From NCBI RefSeq assembly GCF_001644645.1, contig NZ_CP011390.1:5659501-5723500 (forward strand): a stretch of 64,000 bases of DNA. Reading direction: 5' to 3'. Below are positions 1-7,974 of this stretch, piece by piece; the first letter of the stretch is position 1, and each line of letters starts with the position of its first letter. The translations under genes were made by a program, and so were the position numbers. The stretch comes from Flavisolibacter tropicus. Lineage in GTDB: Bacteria; Bacteroidota; Bacteroidia; Chitinophagales; Chitinophagaceae. The notes under the pieces are model-generated. The model was not told where the DNA came from, did no database searches, and saw only the letters and a list, made by a program, of their open reading frames with translations.

Positions 1-26
1 ACGCCGAAATAATATTATTCCGGCGT
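1..26 (-). terminator. Palindrome, probable tRNA-Leu terminator
   Basis: The first 26 bases form a near-perfect palindrome: arms ACGCCG and CGGCGT, then AATAAT/ATTATT, with a single mismatched pair between them. It starts 10 bases beyond the 3' end of tRNA-Leu on the minus strand, where a terminator would be expected. The window edge hides any T-run, so the terminator role is inferred. Confidence 0.4.
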
Positions 27-35
27 AGTATTCAG

Positions 36-117
36 TGCCCAGGACTGGATTCGAACCAGCACACCTCGCGGCGCCGCCACCTGAAGACGGTGCGTCTACC
101 AATTTCGCCACCTGGGC
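36..117 (-). tRNA. tRNA-Leu (anticodon CAG)
   Basis: The minus strand folds as a class II tRNA of 82 bases. The acceptor arms GCCCAGG and CCTGGGC pair perfectly, the D arm contains TTGGTAGAC, and the anticodon stem CCGTC/GGCGG encloses the loop TTCAGGT, giving anticodon CAG. A long variable arm and the T loop TTCGAAT follow. CCA is not encoded; the discriminator base is A. It reads CUG leucine codons. Structure was read by eye. Confidence 0.95.
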
Positions 118-168
118 AACGAGTTGGGGTTGCAAATATAATTCAATCTTGTATATGAAAAGAGAATT

Positions 169-1086
169 CTATTCCGCATTTCTTTTCCATCCTAAGAGGC
201 AGATGCCAATGATAACCAACAGGGTACCAAACAGTTGCAGGGGCGTAATTTGTTCGCCCAGAAAATAATGCGCCTGAAGGATTGTAGAAATAGGGCCAAT
301 ACTGGAAATGATGGCCACATTGTTAGTACCAATGCGCTTCATTCCGTTGGATAACATAAATGAGGGTATTACCGTAGCTATTATTGCTAACAAAATACCA
401 TATACCCAAAGTTCATGTCCTTGTGTTAGAACAGTATAATTCCCTTTGGCCAGGAAATGTATAAGAATCCCTCCTGTAGCGGCTAACATCGCGTATGCTG
501 TGAATTTATTAGACCCAATTTGCGGAATAATACGGCCACTGCCGGCAATATAAATGGAATAGGTAACCGCACAGAGGAAAACTAAAAAACTGCCCCAATA
601 GAAATTAGAGTTGTTTACATCGAGCTGCAGTTCACTGGCAAAGGCCACCCCTATACCCGCATACGTTAGCAGCACGGCCCATTGTTGGCTGCGCTCCATA
701 CGCTCATGAAAAGCAAACCGGTTAATAAGCAAGGCAAAAGTGGGGTAGAGGAAAAGGATTAGTCGTTCCAATCCGGCAGAAATGTATTGTAATCCTAGAA
801 AGTCGAACAAGCTACTGAGGTAATAACCTGTAACACCTAAACCCAATGTTATGAACCACTGGCGGGGTGTCATCTTTTTATTACCGGTGCGACTACTGAT
901 AAAAAAAGCAGTAAACAAGTAAAAAGGTAGAGAGAAGGCCATGCGTAATGTTAACAGCGACAGTGCATCGACAGGTGTATGTGCAAAGGCCAGCTTGACC
1001 AAAATGGCCTTGGTTGAAAACAGTATAGCACCGGACAGTGTAATGAGGAAACCGGCTAGCGTTAGTTTTTGCTTTACATCAGGCAT
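169..1086 (-). CDS. EamA/DMT-family membrane transporter
   Basis: A 305-residue protein made almost entirely of hydrophobic segments, fitting ten transmembrane helices arranged as two EamA repeats (roughly residues 10-145 and 165-300). This is the drug/metabolite transporter layout; such proteins move small metabolites across the inner membrane. No residue here identifies the substrate. The ATG start lies only six bases past the dapD terminator hairpin on the same strand, so the gene depends on read-through or on a promoter near the hairpin. Family assignment is good; function is generic. Confidence 0.85.
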   Translation of the reverse strand: MPDVKQKLTLAGFLITLSGAILFSTKAILVKLAFAHTPVDALSLLTLRMAFSLPFYLFTAFFISSRTGNKKMTPRQWFITLGLGVTGYYLSSLFDFLGLQYISAGLERLILFLYPTFALLINRFAFHERMERSQQWAVLLTYAGIGVAFASELQLDVNNSNFYWGSFLVFLCAVTYSIYIAGSGRIIPQIGSNKFTAYAMLAATGGILIHFLAKGNYTVLTQGHELWVYGILLAIIATVIPSFMLSNGMKRIGTNNVAIISSIGPISTILQAHYFLGEQITPLQLFGTLLVIIGICLLGWKRNAE

Positions 1087-1092
1087 GGAACA

Positions 1093-1116
1093 AACAAAAG
1101 CCCCGCACTGCGGGGC
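1093..1116 (-). terminator. dapD terminator
   Basis: On the minus strand GCCCCGCA and TGCGGGGC form a GC-rich stem, followed by TTTTGTTTG. It begins nine bases after the dapD stop codon, the position of an intrinsic terminator. Confidence 0.8.
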
Positions 1117-1124
1117 TATCTATA

Positions 1125-1937
1125 TTAAACAGCTACATTAAAATCGCGAAGGGCATCATTCAAGCTGGTCTTCAGATCGGTGCTGGCTTTACGCTGACCA
1201 ATGATCAGGGCACAGCTAACATTGTATTCACCAGCAGGGAATTTCTTGGTATAGCTACCAGGAATCACCACACTACGAGCAGGTACTACACCTTTCATTT
1301 CCTTAGGCTCGCTTCCACTCACATCAATGATCTTGGTTGATTGCGTCAATACAACATTGGCACCCAATACCGCTTCTTTCTCTACACGTACACCTTCTAC
1401 CACTATACAACGAGAACCGATAAAGCAACCATCTTCAATAATAACAGGGCTGGCTTGCAATGGCTCTAATACACCACCAATGCCTACGCCACCACTTAGG
1501 TGAACATGCTTGCCGATCTGTGCACAGCTACCAACGGTGGCCCATGTGTCTACCATGGTGCCTTCGTCTACGTAGGCACCGATATTTACATAAGACGGCA
1601 TCAATACCACGTTCTTAGCAACATAGGCTCCATAGCGGGCTACGGCATGTGGTACGGCACGTACACCTAATTCTTTATAGTTCTTTTTCAGCAACATCTT
1701 ATCGTAAAACTCAAACGGTTCTACGTTCCAGGTTTGCATGGGCTGAATACCAAAATATAATAAGATGGCTTGCTTTACCCATTCATTTACCTGCCAGTTG
1801 TTGCCTGTAGGTTCTGCAACACGTAAGCGGCCTTTGTCTACTTCTTCAATTATTGCACGTACAGCCTCTTGATAAGCAGCCTCACCCAGCAACTCACGAT
1901 TTTGCCAAACTTTCTCTATCGTTTCTCTCAATTGCAT
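1125..1937 (-). CDS. dapD: 2,3,4,5-tetrahydropyridine-2,6-dicarboxylate N-succinyltransferase
   Basis: DapD transfers a succinyl group from succinyl-CoA to tetrahydrodipicolinate in the succinylase branch of diaminopimelate and lysine synthesis, feeding peptidoglycan. The 270-residue length is typical. The N-terminal helical part contains NEWVKQAILLYF, and the middle (about residues 100-210) carries left-handed beta-helix hexapeptide repeats, including MVDTWATVGSCAQIGKHVHL and IEDGCFIGSRCIV. The ATG at 1937 has an exact TAnnTTTG element 13 bases upstream. Divergent from the glycosyltransferase gene. Assignment is firm. Confidence 0.97.
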   Translation of the reverse strand: MQLRETIEKVWQNRELLGEAAYQEAVRAIIEEVDKGRLRVAEPTGNNWQVNEWVKQAILLYFGIQPMQTWNVEPFEFYDKMLLKKNYKELGVRAVPHAVARYGAYVAKNVVLMPSYVNIGAYVDEGTMVDTWATVGSCAQIGKHVHLSGGVGIGGVLEPLQASPVIIEDGCFIGSRCIVVEGVRVEKEAVLGANVVLTQSTKIIDVSGSEPKEMKGVVPARSVVIPGSYTKKFPAGEYNVSCALIIGQRKASTDLKTSLNDALRDFNVAV

Positions 1938-1950
1938 GTCGAATTTTTTG

Positions 1951-1958
1951 CAAACATA
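1951..1958 (-). promoter_or_regulatory. dapD -7 promoter element (TATGTTTG)
   Basis: Minus-strand TATGTTTG matches the Bacteroidota -7 consensus TAnnTTTG exactly and ends 13 bases before the dapD ATG. No clear -33 element was assigned. A 7/8 match on the plus strand (TTACTTTG, 1980-1987) may serve the divergent glycosyltransferase. Confidence 0.6.
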
Positions 1959-2005
1959 AATGAACTGGGGTAATTGCTATTACTTTGCGGCCACAAGAAG
2001 AAATC

Positions 2006-3166
2006 ATGAACATTGGGTTTGATGCCAAGCGCTATTTTCATAATAATACCGGTTTAGGGAATTATAGCCGTACACTAGTGAAGGGGTTGGCGCAGTATTA
2101 TCCTGAGAATGAATACTTTTTGTTCAATCCCAAAGCTTCAAGAAGGATTCAAAAAGAAGTCAATACACATGTTCATGAGGTACTGCCAACCCGTTTTTTA
2201 GACCGTAAACTTTCTTCTTTGTGGCGTAGCAGCGGTGTTAAAAAAGATCTGCGAAAACACAAGATTGATCTGTATCATGGGTTGAGTCACGAAATTCCAG
2301 TAGGCATACAACAAACAGGAATAAAGTCGGTTGTAACCATACACGATTTAATATTTGAACGTTATCCTGAACAGTTTGGAAAAGTAAATGTGCAGATCTA
2401 CCGTAAAAAATTTACCTACGCCTGTGCGAATGCTGATCGGGTAATTGCTATAAGTAAGCAAACCAAGCAGGATATTATCGACTACTACCATACCGATCCT
2501 GCCAAGATTGACATTTGTTACCAAAGTTGTAACCCTGCTTTTGCGGACGAAATAGCTTCTGCAACAAAAGAGCAGGTACGTAAAAAGTACAACCTGCCAC
2601 CAGCGTATTTTTTATATGTCGGTTCTATAATTGAGCGAAAGAACTTATTGAATATCTGCAAAGCTATTAAGCAGCTACAAGGAACGCTGAACATACCGTT
2701 GGTTGTAATTGGAGGAGGTAGAGGGTATAAAGAAAAAGTATTGCAGTATATAGCGGCCAATAATTTACAGCAGCAAGTGATTTTCCTAAATGATACACCA
2801 GCAGCTAAAAATGATGCAGCCTTTCAAAAGCCGGAAACTTTCGCAGCTATTTACCAGATGGCCATAGCTATGATCTATCCTTCTTATTTTGAAGGGTTTG
2901 GCATTCCGGTGTTAGAGGCCTTGTGGAGTCGACTGCCTGTAATTACTTCGAATGTTTCATGTATGCCAGAAACAGGCGGAAAGGCTGCCTATTACGTTAA
3001 TCCTGATAAGCCGGAGGAGATTGCAGAAGGTATGATGGCGATCTATAATAGCATGGAGCTGCGAGCGAAAATGGTTCAGGAAGGTATAGTACATGCACAT
3101 AATTTTACCTTAGAAAAATGTGCGGCCTCTGTTATGAACGTATATCAAAACTTGTTACATGGCTGA
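2006..3166 (+). CDS. Glycosyltransferase family 4 protein
   Basis: A 386-residue GT-B enzyme. The N-terminal half opens with NIGFDAKRYFHNNTGLGNYS, an acceptor-side loop common in mannosyl/rhamnosyl GT4 enzymes. The C-terminal half has YVGSIIERKN and the donor-binding E-x7-E motif (E296 and E304, in EGFGIPVLE). It probably transfers a sugar from a nucleotide donor to a cell-surface glycan; donor and acceptor cannot be read. The ATG at 2006 is preferred over an in-frame TTG at 1985, because it begins the domain. Its end overlaps tsaC by eight bases, so the two are co-translated. Confidence 0.88.
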   Translation: MNIGFDAKRYFHNNTGLGNYSRTLVKGLAQYYPENEYFLFNPKASRRIQKEVNTHVHEVLPTRFLDRKLSSLWRSSGVKKDLRKHKIDLYHGLSHEIPVGIQQTGIKSVVTIHDLIFERYPEQFGKVNVQIYRKKFTYACANADRVIAISKQTKQDIIDYYHTDPAKIDICYQSCNPAFADEIASATKEQVRKKYNLPPAYFLYVGSIIERKNLLNICKAIKQLQGTLNIPLVVIGGGRGYKEKVLQYIAANNLQQQVIFLNDTPAAKNDAAFQKPETFAAIYQMAIAMIYPSYFEGFGIPVLEALWSRLPVITSNVSCMPETGGKAAYYVNPDKPEEIAEGMMAIYNSMELRAKMVQEGIVHAHNFTLEKCAASVMNVYQNLLHG

Positions 3167-3734
3167 ATTTTTTGAAGACGATATTAAGCGTGCTATCGAC
3201 GTGATGCAACGTGGCGGCGTGATTCTGTACCCAACCGATACTATTTGGGGATTAGGATGTGATGCTACCAATGAGCAAGCCATAAAACGTATTTATGAGA
3301 TCAAGCAGCGCGATGATAGTAAAAGCCTGATTGTATTGATGGCTGAAGAAAAGGATGTGCTGCAATATGTAGCAGCTCCTGACCTGGCGGTGTTTGATTT
3401 TTTAGAAGAACAGGAACGACCAACTACCATAGTGTACGAACATGCAGTAGGTTTGCCTCACAACCTTGTAGCAACAGATGGTTCCATTGGCATTCGATTG
3501 ACGCAAGATCTTTTCTGCCGTCATTTGATCAAACGGTTCAAAAAACCAATCGTTTCCACATCAGCCAATATTAGTGGCGAGCCATCTCCTCAAACCTTTG
3601 GGGATATAAGTCCGGCTATTAAAGAACAGGTAGACTATATCGTTAGCTGGCGCCAGGATGATGTAGCGCCAGCGCTTCCTTCTCAAATCATCAAATGGAA
3701 TAATGATGGAACGCGTATTGTAATACGATCATAA
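3159..3734 (+). CDS. tsaC: L-threonylcarbamoyladenylate synthase
   Basis: A 191-residue YrdC/Sua5-type protein that makes threonylcarbamoyl-AMP from threonine, bicarbonate and ATP, the first step of the t6A37 modification of ANN-decoding tRNAs. The YrdC fold is visible as RGGVILYPTDTIWGLGCDA near the N-terminus, the KQRDDSKSLI loop, and STSANISGE in the C-terminal part. It has the short TsaC form without the Sua5 extension. Start overlaps the upstream glycosyltransferase stop (acATGgctga). MtaB and MiaA, elsewhere in the window, also modify position 37. Confidence 0.93.
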   Translation: MAEFFEDDIKRAIDVMQRGGVILYPTDTIWGLGCDATNEQAIKRIYEIKQRDDSKSLIVLMAEEKDVLQYVAAPDLAVFDFLEEQERPTTIVYEHAVGLPHNLVATDGSIGIRLTQDLFCRHLIKRFKKPIVSTSANISGEPSPQTFGDISPAIKEQVDYIVSWRQDDVAPALPSQIIKWNNDGTRIVIRS

Positions 3735-4324
3735 ATTCTGTATTGTTCGAAAGACTTAAAACTAAGCATTAGTTGTTGATTTAACTGTTTTTGCTCGGGT
3801 GAGTGGTAGTCAGTTTGCTAATGCAAGTGTTCCTTCACTCTTTATCTTTTCAACTTTTTTCCTTGATGAAAAAAGTTGAGCAAAAAAATCAATCCCGAAG
3901 TGTCGGGACAGCCCAAACCGCTCCGCGTGTCTGATCGCCCACGCACAGCACCCCTCCGCTATATTGATCAGAGTTTAGGATAGGTGAGTCGTTGTAAACG
4001 TACCTTTCCCAACGTTGGATACAGTGAGCATGGTAGGTAACATCAGCTGCTGGTGGCAGATACTGCAGGCGCTGTATATTCCGCCCGCCTCTGAAAGTAA
4101 AGTCAGTTTTTAAGCTCGGGGCGCAATATAAGGCGCTGGACGACTCAGATACTTCTATTTAGGGGCTTGCTTTGAGTTAAATGCTTTCCTATATGATGTT
4201 GGTGTAAGATAGGAAATGGGAAATTCGAAATGCGAAAACCGAAATTTGAAATCAGAAATCCTCAAATCAGACATCAGCCATCCGATCTTCATGATCCTTC
4301 CATCAATCCAATTCATCCGAGGTC
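3735..4324. other. 590-bp gap without a convincing gene
   Basis: No ORF here looks protein-coding. It holds two hairpins (3851-3878 and 3894-3907), a GGTGAGTGGT 10-mer at 3798-3807 that recurs in two other gaps, and an A/T-rich stretch at 4200-4270 made of degenerate GAAATnnGAAAT units. It looks like a decayed repeat accumulation site. Confidence 0.5.
3851..3878. repeat. Inverted repeat with CCTTGATG loop
   Basis: CAACTTTTTT and AAAAAAGTTG are perfect 10-base inverted arms around the loop CCTTGATG. A smaller hairpin (CCCGA-AGTG-TCGGG) follows at 3894-3907. The form resembles intergenic palindromes I have seen in Bacteroidota, though no second copy was noticed here. It could act as the tsaC terminator, about 115 bases after its stop. 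Confidence 0.5.
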
Positions 4325-4332
4325 TATCTTTG
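4325..4332 (+). promoter_or_regulatory. cca -7 promoter element (TATCTTTG)
   Basis: Exact TAnnTTTG match ending five bases before the ATG at 4338. The element decides the start, since the longer reading from 4230 would place the promoter inside the gene. The mRNA would be leaderless or nearly so. Confidence 0.65.
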
Positions 4333-4337
4333 CCGCC

Positions 4338-5759
4338 ATGGACATCCAGTGTACTGAACATGAGTTAAGCGTTCTGAAGAAAGTGGCTTTTGCGGCCCAT
4401 CAGTTACATATGCCCTGTTATTTGATCGGCGGCTTTGTACGGGATAAGATATTAGGACGGCCAACGAAAGACGCCGATTTCGTTTGTGTAGGTGATGGAA
4501 TGGCATTGGCGAAAGCTGCTGCCCATAACTTTCACCCGGCACCTCGTGTCAGTTATTTTAAAAACTTTGGTACTGCCCATTTCCGCCTTAATCATGGGTT
4601 TGATATGGAATTTGTAGGCGCTCGTAAAGAAAGCTACCGATCTCATTCCCGAAATCCAGAAGTTAGTCCGGGTACCATCACCGACGATCAGAACCGGAGG
4701 GATTTTACGATTAACGCCTTGGCTATTAGTTTAAATGAAGGAGACTATGGCAAGTTGGTAGATCCCTTCAATGGGCTTGATGACATGCAGCAACAGCTAA
4801 TCAGAACTCCAATGGATCCTGACCAAACCTTTAGTGATGATCCCCTTCGGATGATGCGGGCTATTCGCTTTGCCTCCCAATTGAAGTTTCGGATTGAGCC
4901 TGAAACCTTTCATGCCATTACCCGCAATAGGGAGCGGATCAAGATCATCTCGCAAGAGCGGATCACTGTTGAACTAAATAAGATCATTCTGTCGCCCCAG
5001 CCTTCTATTGGATTCAAGCTACTTTATGATTCTCAGTTGCTGCACCTGATCTTTCCCCAAATGGTTGATCTGGCAGGTGCAGAGTTTATTGAAGGTAAAG
5101 GGCATAAGGACAATTTCTATCACACCCTACAGGTATTAGATAATGTAGCCAAGCGTTCCGGCGATCTATGGCTGCGCTGGGCTGCTATACTCCATGACAT
5201 TGGCAAGCCTGCTACCAAACGCTTTGAAGATGGCCACGGCTGGACCTTTCATGGTCATGATGCAGTAGGGGGGCGTATGGTGCCTAAGATCTTTGTGAAG
5301 CTGAAATTGCCACAAAGCGACACGATGAAGTTTGTGCGGAAGCTGGTAGAACTGCACTTGAGGCCCATCAGTTTAACGAAAGAAAATATCTCCGACTCAG
5401 CCATTCGCCGTTTGCTATTTGATGCAGGCCCTGATTTTGATGAGCTTATGATCCTGTGTGAAAGCGATATCACCTCCAAGAACAAGTATAAGGTGAACCG
5501 GTACCTTGAAAACTTTGAATTGGTAAAACGCCGCTGTGAGGAAGTAGAGGAAAAGGACCGGATGCGCGCCTGGCAGCCACCGATAACTGGAGAGTTGATC
5601 ATGGAAGTCTTTGGTATACCGCCTTCCCGTAAAGTGGGGGATATAAAAGACGCTATCCGTAATGCCATTCTGGATGGCATAATACCGAATGATTATGAGG
5701 CAGCTTTTCAGTACATGCTCAAAAAAGGAGAAGAAAATGGCTTGCAGCCTGTTAAGTAA
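4338..5759 (+). CDS. cca: CCA-adding tRNA nucleotidyltransferase / poly(A) polymerase family with HD domain
   Basis: A 473-residue class II nucleotidyltransferase that adds or repairs the 3' CCA of tRNAs. The head domain has GGFVRD at residues 31-36 and the catalytic DAD at 45-47. RRDFTINALA and DPLRMMRAIRFASQL follow, and an HD phosphohydrolase domain contains LHDIGKPATK (H286, D287). Start chosen at 4338 because the family begins here and an exact promoter element ends five bases upstream; the longer ORF from 4230 adds low-complexity sequence. A poly(A) polymerase role cannot be excluded, but neither tRNA encodes CCA, so CCA addition is needed. Confidence 0.92.
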   Translation: MDIQCTEHELSVLKKVAFAAHQLHMPCYLIGGFVRDKILGRPTKDADFVCVGDGMALAKAAAHNFHPAPRVSYFKNFGTAHFRLNHGFDMEFVGARKESYRSHSRNPEVSPGTITDDQNRRDFTINALAISLNEGDYGKLVDPFNGLDDMQQQLIRTPMDPDQTFSDDPLRMMRAIRFASQLKFRIEPETFHAITRNRERIKIISQERITVELNKIILSPQPSIGFKLLYDSQLLHLIFPQMVDLAGAEFIEGKGHKDNFYHTLQVLDNVAKRSGDLWLRWAAILHDIGKPATKRFEDGHGWTFHGHDAVGGRMVPKIFVKLKLPQSDTMKFVRKLVELHLRPISLTKENISDSAIRRLLFDAGPDFDELMILCESDITSKNKYKVNRYLENFELVKRRCEEVEEKDRMRAWQPPITGELIMEVFGIPPSRKVGDIKDAIRNAILDGIIPNDYEAAFQYMLKKGEENGLQPVK

Positions 5760-5771
5760 TCGGCTTTCCCT

Positions 5772-5779
5772 TATTTTTG
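5772..5779 (+). promoter_or_regulatory. -7 promoter element (TATTTTTG)
   Basis: Exact TAnnTTTG match 28 bases before the ATG at 5808 of the PRiA4-ORF3-like gene, just after the cca stop. Confidence 0.5.
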
Positions 5780-5807
5780 GGTCTATTCTTGTTGGTAAAC
5801 TACGTAC

Positions 5808-6371
5808 ATGGCTATTCTAAAACTAAGGGTCTATTTTGAAGAAGACGACAGTATATACCGAGACATTGCAATCAGGCATACACAAAGCTTCAAAGACCTA
5901 CATACTGCTATTCTGAAGGCTTTTGAATTTGATTCGAAGTTCGGCGCTACTTTTTTTCGTAGTAACGACAATTGGCAGCGTGGGCGTGAAATATCATTAG
6001 AGGTTTATAATAAAACGTATAAGGCTCCGCCGCTTTTAATGGCTGATACAACTATTGGTTCAGAGATCCGTGATCCAAACCAGAAGTTTATCTATGTATA
6101 TGACTTTGCCAAAAACTGGACATTCCTGGTGGCCTTGATTGGTGTAACCAAAGAAGAGAATCCAAAATTTACTTATCCTACTGTTATTCGTACGGAGGGT
6201 ATTGCTCCAAGTCAGTATGGCACAAAAAGCTTACTGGGTGATCGCTTTACCGATGTAGAAGAGAAGTATGATCTGGCTAAAGGCACTGAAGGCTTTGGTA
6301 CAGAAGGAGAGGAGGGTGTTGGAGATGAGTTTGCCAGCAGTGGTGAAAGCGGAGGTGATGACGATTATTAA
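5808..6371 (+). CDS. Plasmid pRiA4b ORF-3-like protein
   Basis: A 187-residue protein beginning LKLRVYFEEDDSIYRDIAIR and followed by the SFKDLHTAILKAFEFD pattern, typical of the PRiA4_ORF3 family. Relatives occur as passengers in IS1096-type elements, but no transposase is near and this copy looks chromosomal and stable. The last 50 residues are acidic and glycine-rich, ending SGESGGDDDY. Biochemical function is unknown. It has its own promoter element and terminator, so it is probably a single-gene unit. Confidence 0.8.
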   Translation: MAILKLRVYFEEDDSIYRDIAIRHTQSFKDLHTAILKAFEFDSKFGATFFRSNDNWQRGREISLEVYNKTYKAPPLLMADTTIGSEIRDPNQKFIYVYDFAKNWTFLVALIGVTKEENPKFTYPTVIRTEGIAPSQYGTKSLLGDRFTDVEEKYDLAKGTEGFGTEGEEGVGDEFASSGESGGDDDY

Positions 6372-6396
6372 AATCAATGAACTAGAATAAGATAAC

Positions 6397-6424
6397 AACT
6401 CCGCCCCTGGCGGAGTTTCTTTTA
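6397..6424 (+). terminator. Intrinsic terminator
   Basis: AACTCCGCC and GGCGGAGTT form a perfect 9-bp stem with a CCT loop, followed by TCTTTT. Lies 25 bases after the PRiA4-ORF3-like stop codon and ends seven bases before miaA. Confidence 0.85.
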
Positions 6425-6430
6425 TAAAGC

Positions 6431-7339
6431 ATGTTGGACAATAAAACTGTTATCATTATTGCGGGACCTACTGCAGTAGGTAAAACAGCCTTGGGTATTG
6501 AGGCGGCCCAATACTTTCAAACGGAGATCATTTCTGCCGACTCGAGGCAGTGTTATAAAGAGCTGAATATTGGAGTAGCCCGGCCTTCGGTTGAAGAGTT
6601 GGCTGCTGTACCCCATCATTTTATAGCTTCTCATTCCATAACAGAAAAAGTAACAGCCGCTACTTTTGAACAATACGCTTTGGAAAAAGCGGGTCAGTTG
6701 TTTCAGAGCAACGATGTGGTGGTAATGGTAGGGGGCACAGGATTATATATAAAAGCGTTTTGTGAAGGATTGGATGAAGTGCCCGAGGTGTCGCAAGAAA
6801 TAAGAGAGCAGATCATCCGCAGCTACCAGGAAAATGGTTTGGAATGGCTGCAAAGGGAGGTACAGGAAAAGGATCCGCAATTTTATGCGGTAGGAGAAAC
6901 GCAAAATCCTCACCGACTGATGCGAGCATTGGAAGTAATAGAGGCAACAGGACAGTCGATCATTGATTTTAGAACCGGGGGCAAAAAAGAGCGCCCTTTC
7001 AACATTATAAAAATTGCTTTGGATTTGCCGAGAGAGCAGCTTTATGACCGCATTAATACGCGGGTAGATAAAATGATGGAGCAGGGATTGGTAGAAGAAG
7101 TGCGATCTGTAATACCCTATAAAGAGAACAATGCCTTACAAACAGTAGGATATAAAGAAGTCTTTGCTTACCTGGATGGTGAAGTAAGCTTAGAGGAAGC
7201 CACTGTATTGATCAAACGAAATACAAGGCATTATGCAAAGCGCCAGCTAACCTGGTTTCGAAAGGACTTAGCTTATAACTGGATAGCACCCGAAAAAGAC
7301 CAACTGAAGAGCTTGCTAAACCGCATAAATAAAGGGTAG
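6431..7339 (+). CDS. miaA: tRNA dimethylallyltransferase
   Basis: MiaA attaches a dimethylallyl group from DMAPP to A37 of tRNAs reading UNN codons. The 302-residue protein has the P-loop GPTAVGKT at residues 12-19, SADSRQCYKELNIG, GGTGLYIKAF, and QTVGYKEVFAYLDG followed by RHYAKRQLTWFRKD, all family hallmarks. Its ATG lies seven bases after a terminator, so it needs its own promoter; no exact TAnnTTTG is visible. Typical length, no oddities. Confidence 0.97.
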   Translation: MLDNKTVIIIAGPTAVGKTALGIEAAQYFQTEIISADSRQCYKELNIGVARPSVEELAAVPHHFIASHSITEKVTAATFEQYALEKAGQLFQSNDVVVMVGGTGLYIKAFCEGLDEVPEVSQEIREQIIRSYQENGLEWLQREVQEKDPQFYAVGETQNPHRLMRALEVIEATGQSIIDFRTGGKKERPFNIIKIALDLPREQLYDRINTRVDKMMEQGLVEEVRSVIPYKENNALQTVGYKEVFAYLDGEVSLEEATVLIKRNTRHYAKRQLTWFRKDLAYNWIAPEKDQLKSLLNRINKG

Positions 7340-7393
7340 GAAGCAATTGACAATGCAATATCGCTTTCATACATTTATTGTAAATATGTTCGT

Positions 7394-7849
7394 ATGAAAC
7401 GTATGCTCTTAACCCTTACGACCTTTTGCCTTCTATTCCTCACTAATTGTAGTAAAGACGATAGCAACGATAGCAATACAAACCAGCCGCCTGCATTAAC
7501 CAAGGAATCATTAGCTGGTAATTATAAATTAACAGGGCTATTTGTAAAGTTAAATGCAATTCCTACAGAGCAAGAAGTGACAAATAACCTGGAAGCCTGC
7601 GAAAGGGATGATATTTATAATTTAAAAACAGATTTTTCCTACACTTATACAGATGCGGGAACGAAGTGTACACCTCCAGGAGATGCTACCGGTACGTGGG
7701 GGTTGCCTGGAAATAATAAAATTGATTTGGATGGGTCAAGGTTTGATGTAGTGAAATGGGATGGAAAAGAGCTGCAAATTAGTCAGCAGGGAACAGACCC
7801 TACTACAGGTCAACAGGGGACTTTACGGGTAGTGTTTACAAAGCAATAG
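7394..7849 (+). CDS. Lipocalin-like lipoprotein
   Basis: A 151-residue predicted lipoprotein. A short signal peptide ends in a lipobox LFLTNC with the acylated cysteine near residue 19, followed by an Asp/Asn/Ser-rich linker. The rest has LAGNYKLTGLF, the G-x-W/Y start of a lipocalin-like barrel, and TGTWGLPGNNKIDLDG. Similar small lipocalin-like lipoproteins are common in Bacteroidota and have no known ligand. It is probably in the periplasm or outer membrane. A 7/8 promoter match (TATGTTCG) lies just upstream. Confidence 0.75.
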   Translation: MKRMLLTLTTFCLLFLTNCSKDDSNDSNTNQPPALTKESLAGNYKLTGLFVKLNAIPTEQEVTNNLEACERDDIYNLKTDFSYTYTDAGTKCTPPGDATGTWGLPGNNKIDLDGSRFDVVKWDGKELQISQQGTDPTTGQQGTLRVVFTKQ

Positions 7850-7856
7850 ATTGAAA

Positions 7857-7888
7857 TTAGAAAGGAGCTCAAAGGAGCTCCTTTCTAA
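7857..7888 (+). terminator. Perfect 14-bp stem hairpin
   Basis: TTAGAAAGGAGCTC and GAGCTCCTTTCTAA are perfect inverted arms around the loop AAAG, seven bases after the lipoprotein stop. There is no good T-run after it, so it may act mainly as a 3' stabiliser or a weak terminator. Confidence 0.65.
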
Positions 7889-7974
7889 TAAATGTGCGGC
7901 GGAATACTTTACAGATATTTTTATGTATTCAGAAGCCTGTTGTTTTAGTATTTTAGGCCCTAATTCAAGACGCT

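Noticed and set aside
4230..4337. N-terminal extension of cca to 4230
   Set aside because: Low-complexity translation unlike the family, and the promoter element at 4325-4332 lies inside it.
5255..5680. 141-codon ORF antisense to cca
   Set aside because: Shadow of a clear gene; serine/arginine-rich translation typical of antisense frames.
5808..6371. Insertion sequence around the PRiA4-ORF3-like gene
   Set aside because: No transposase, terminal repeats or target duplication nearby; the gene has an ordinary promoter element and terminator.
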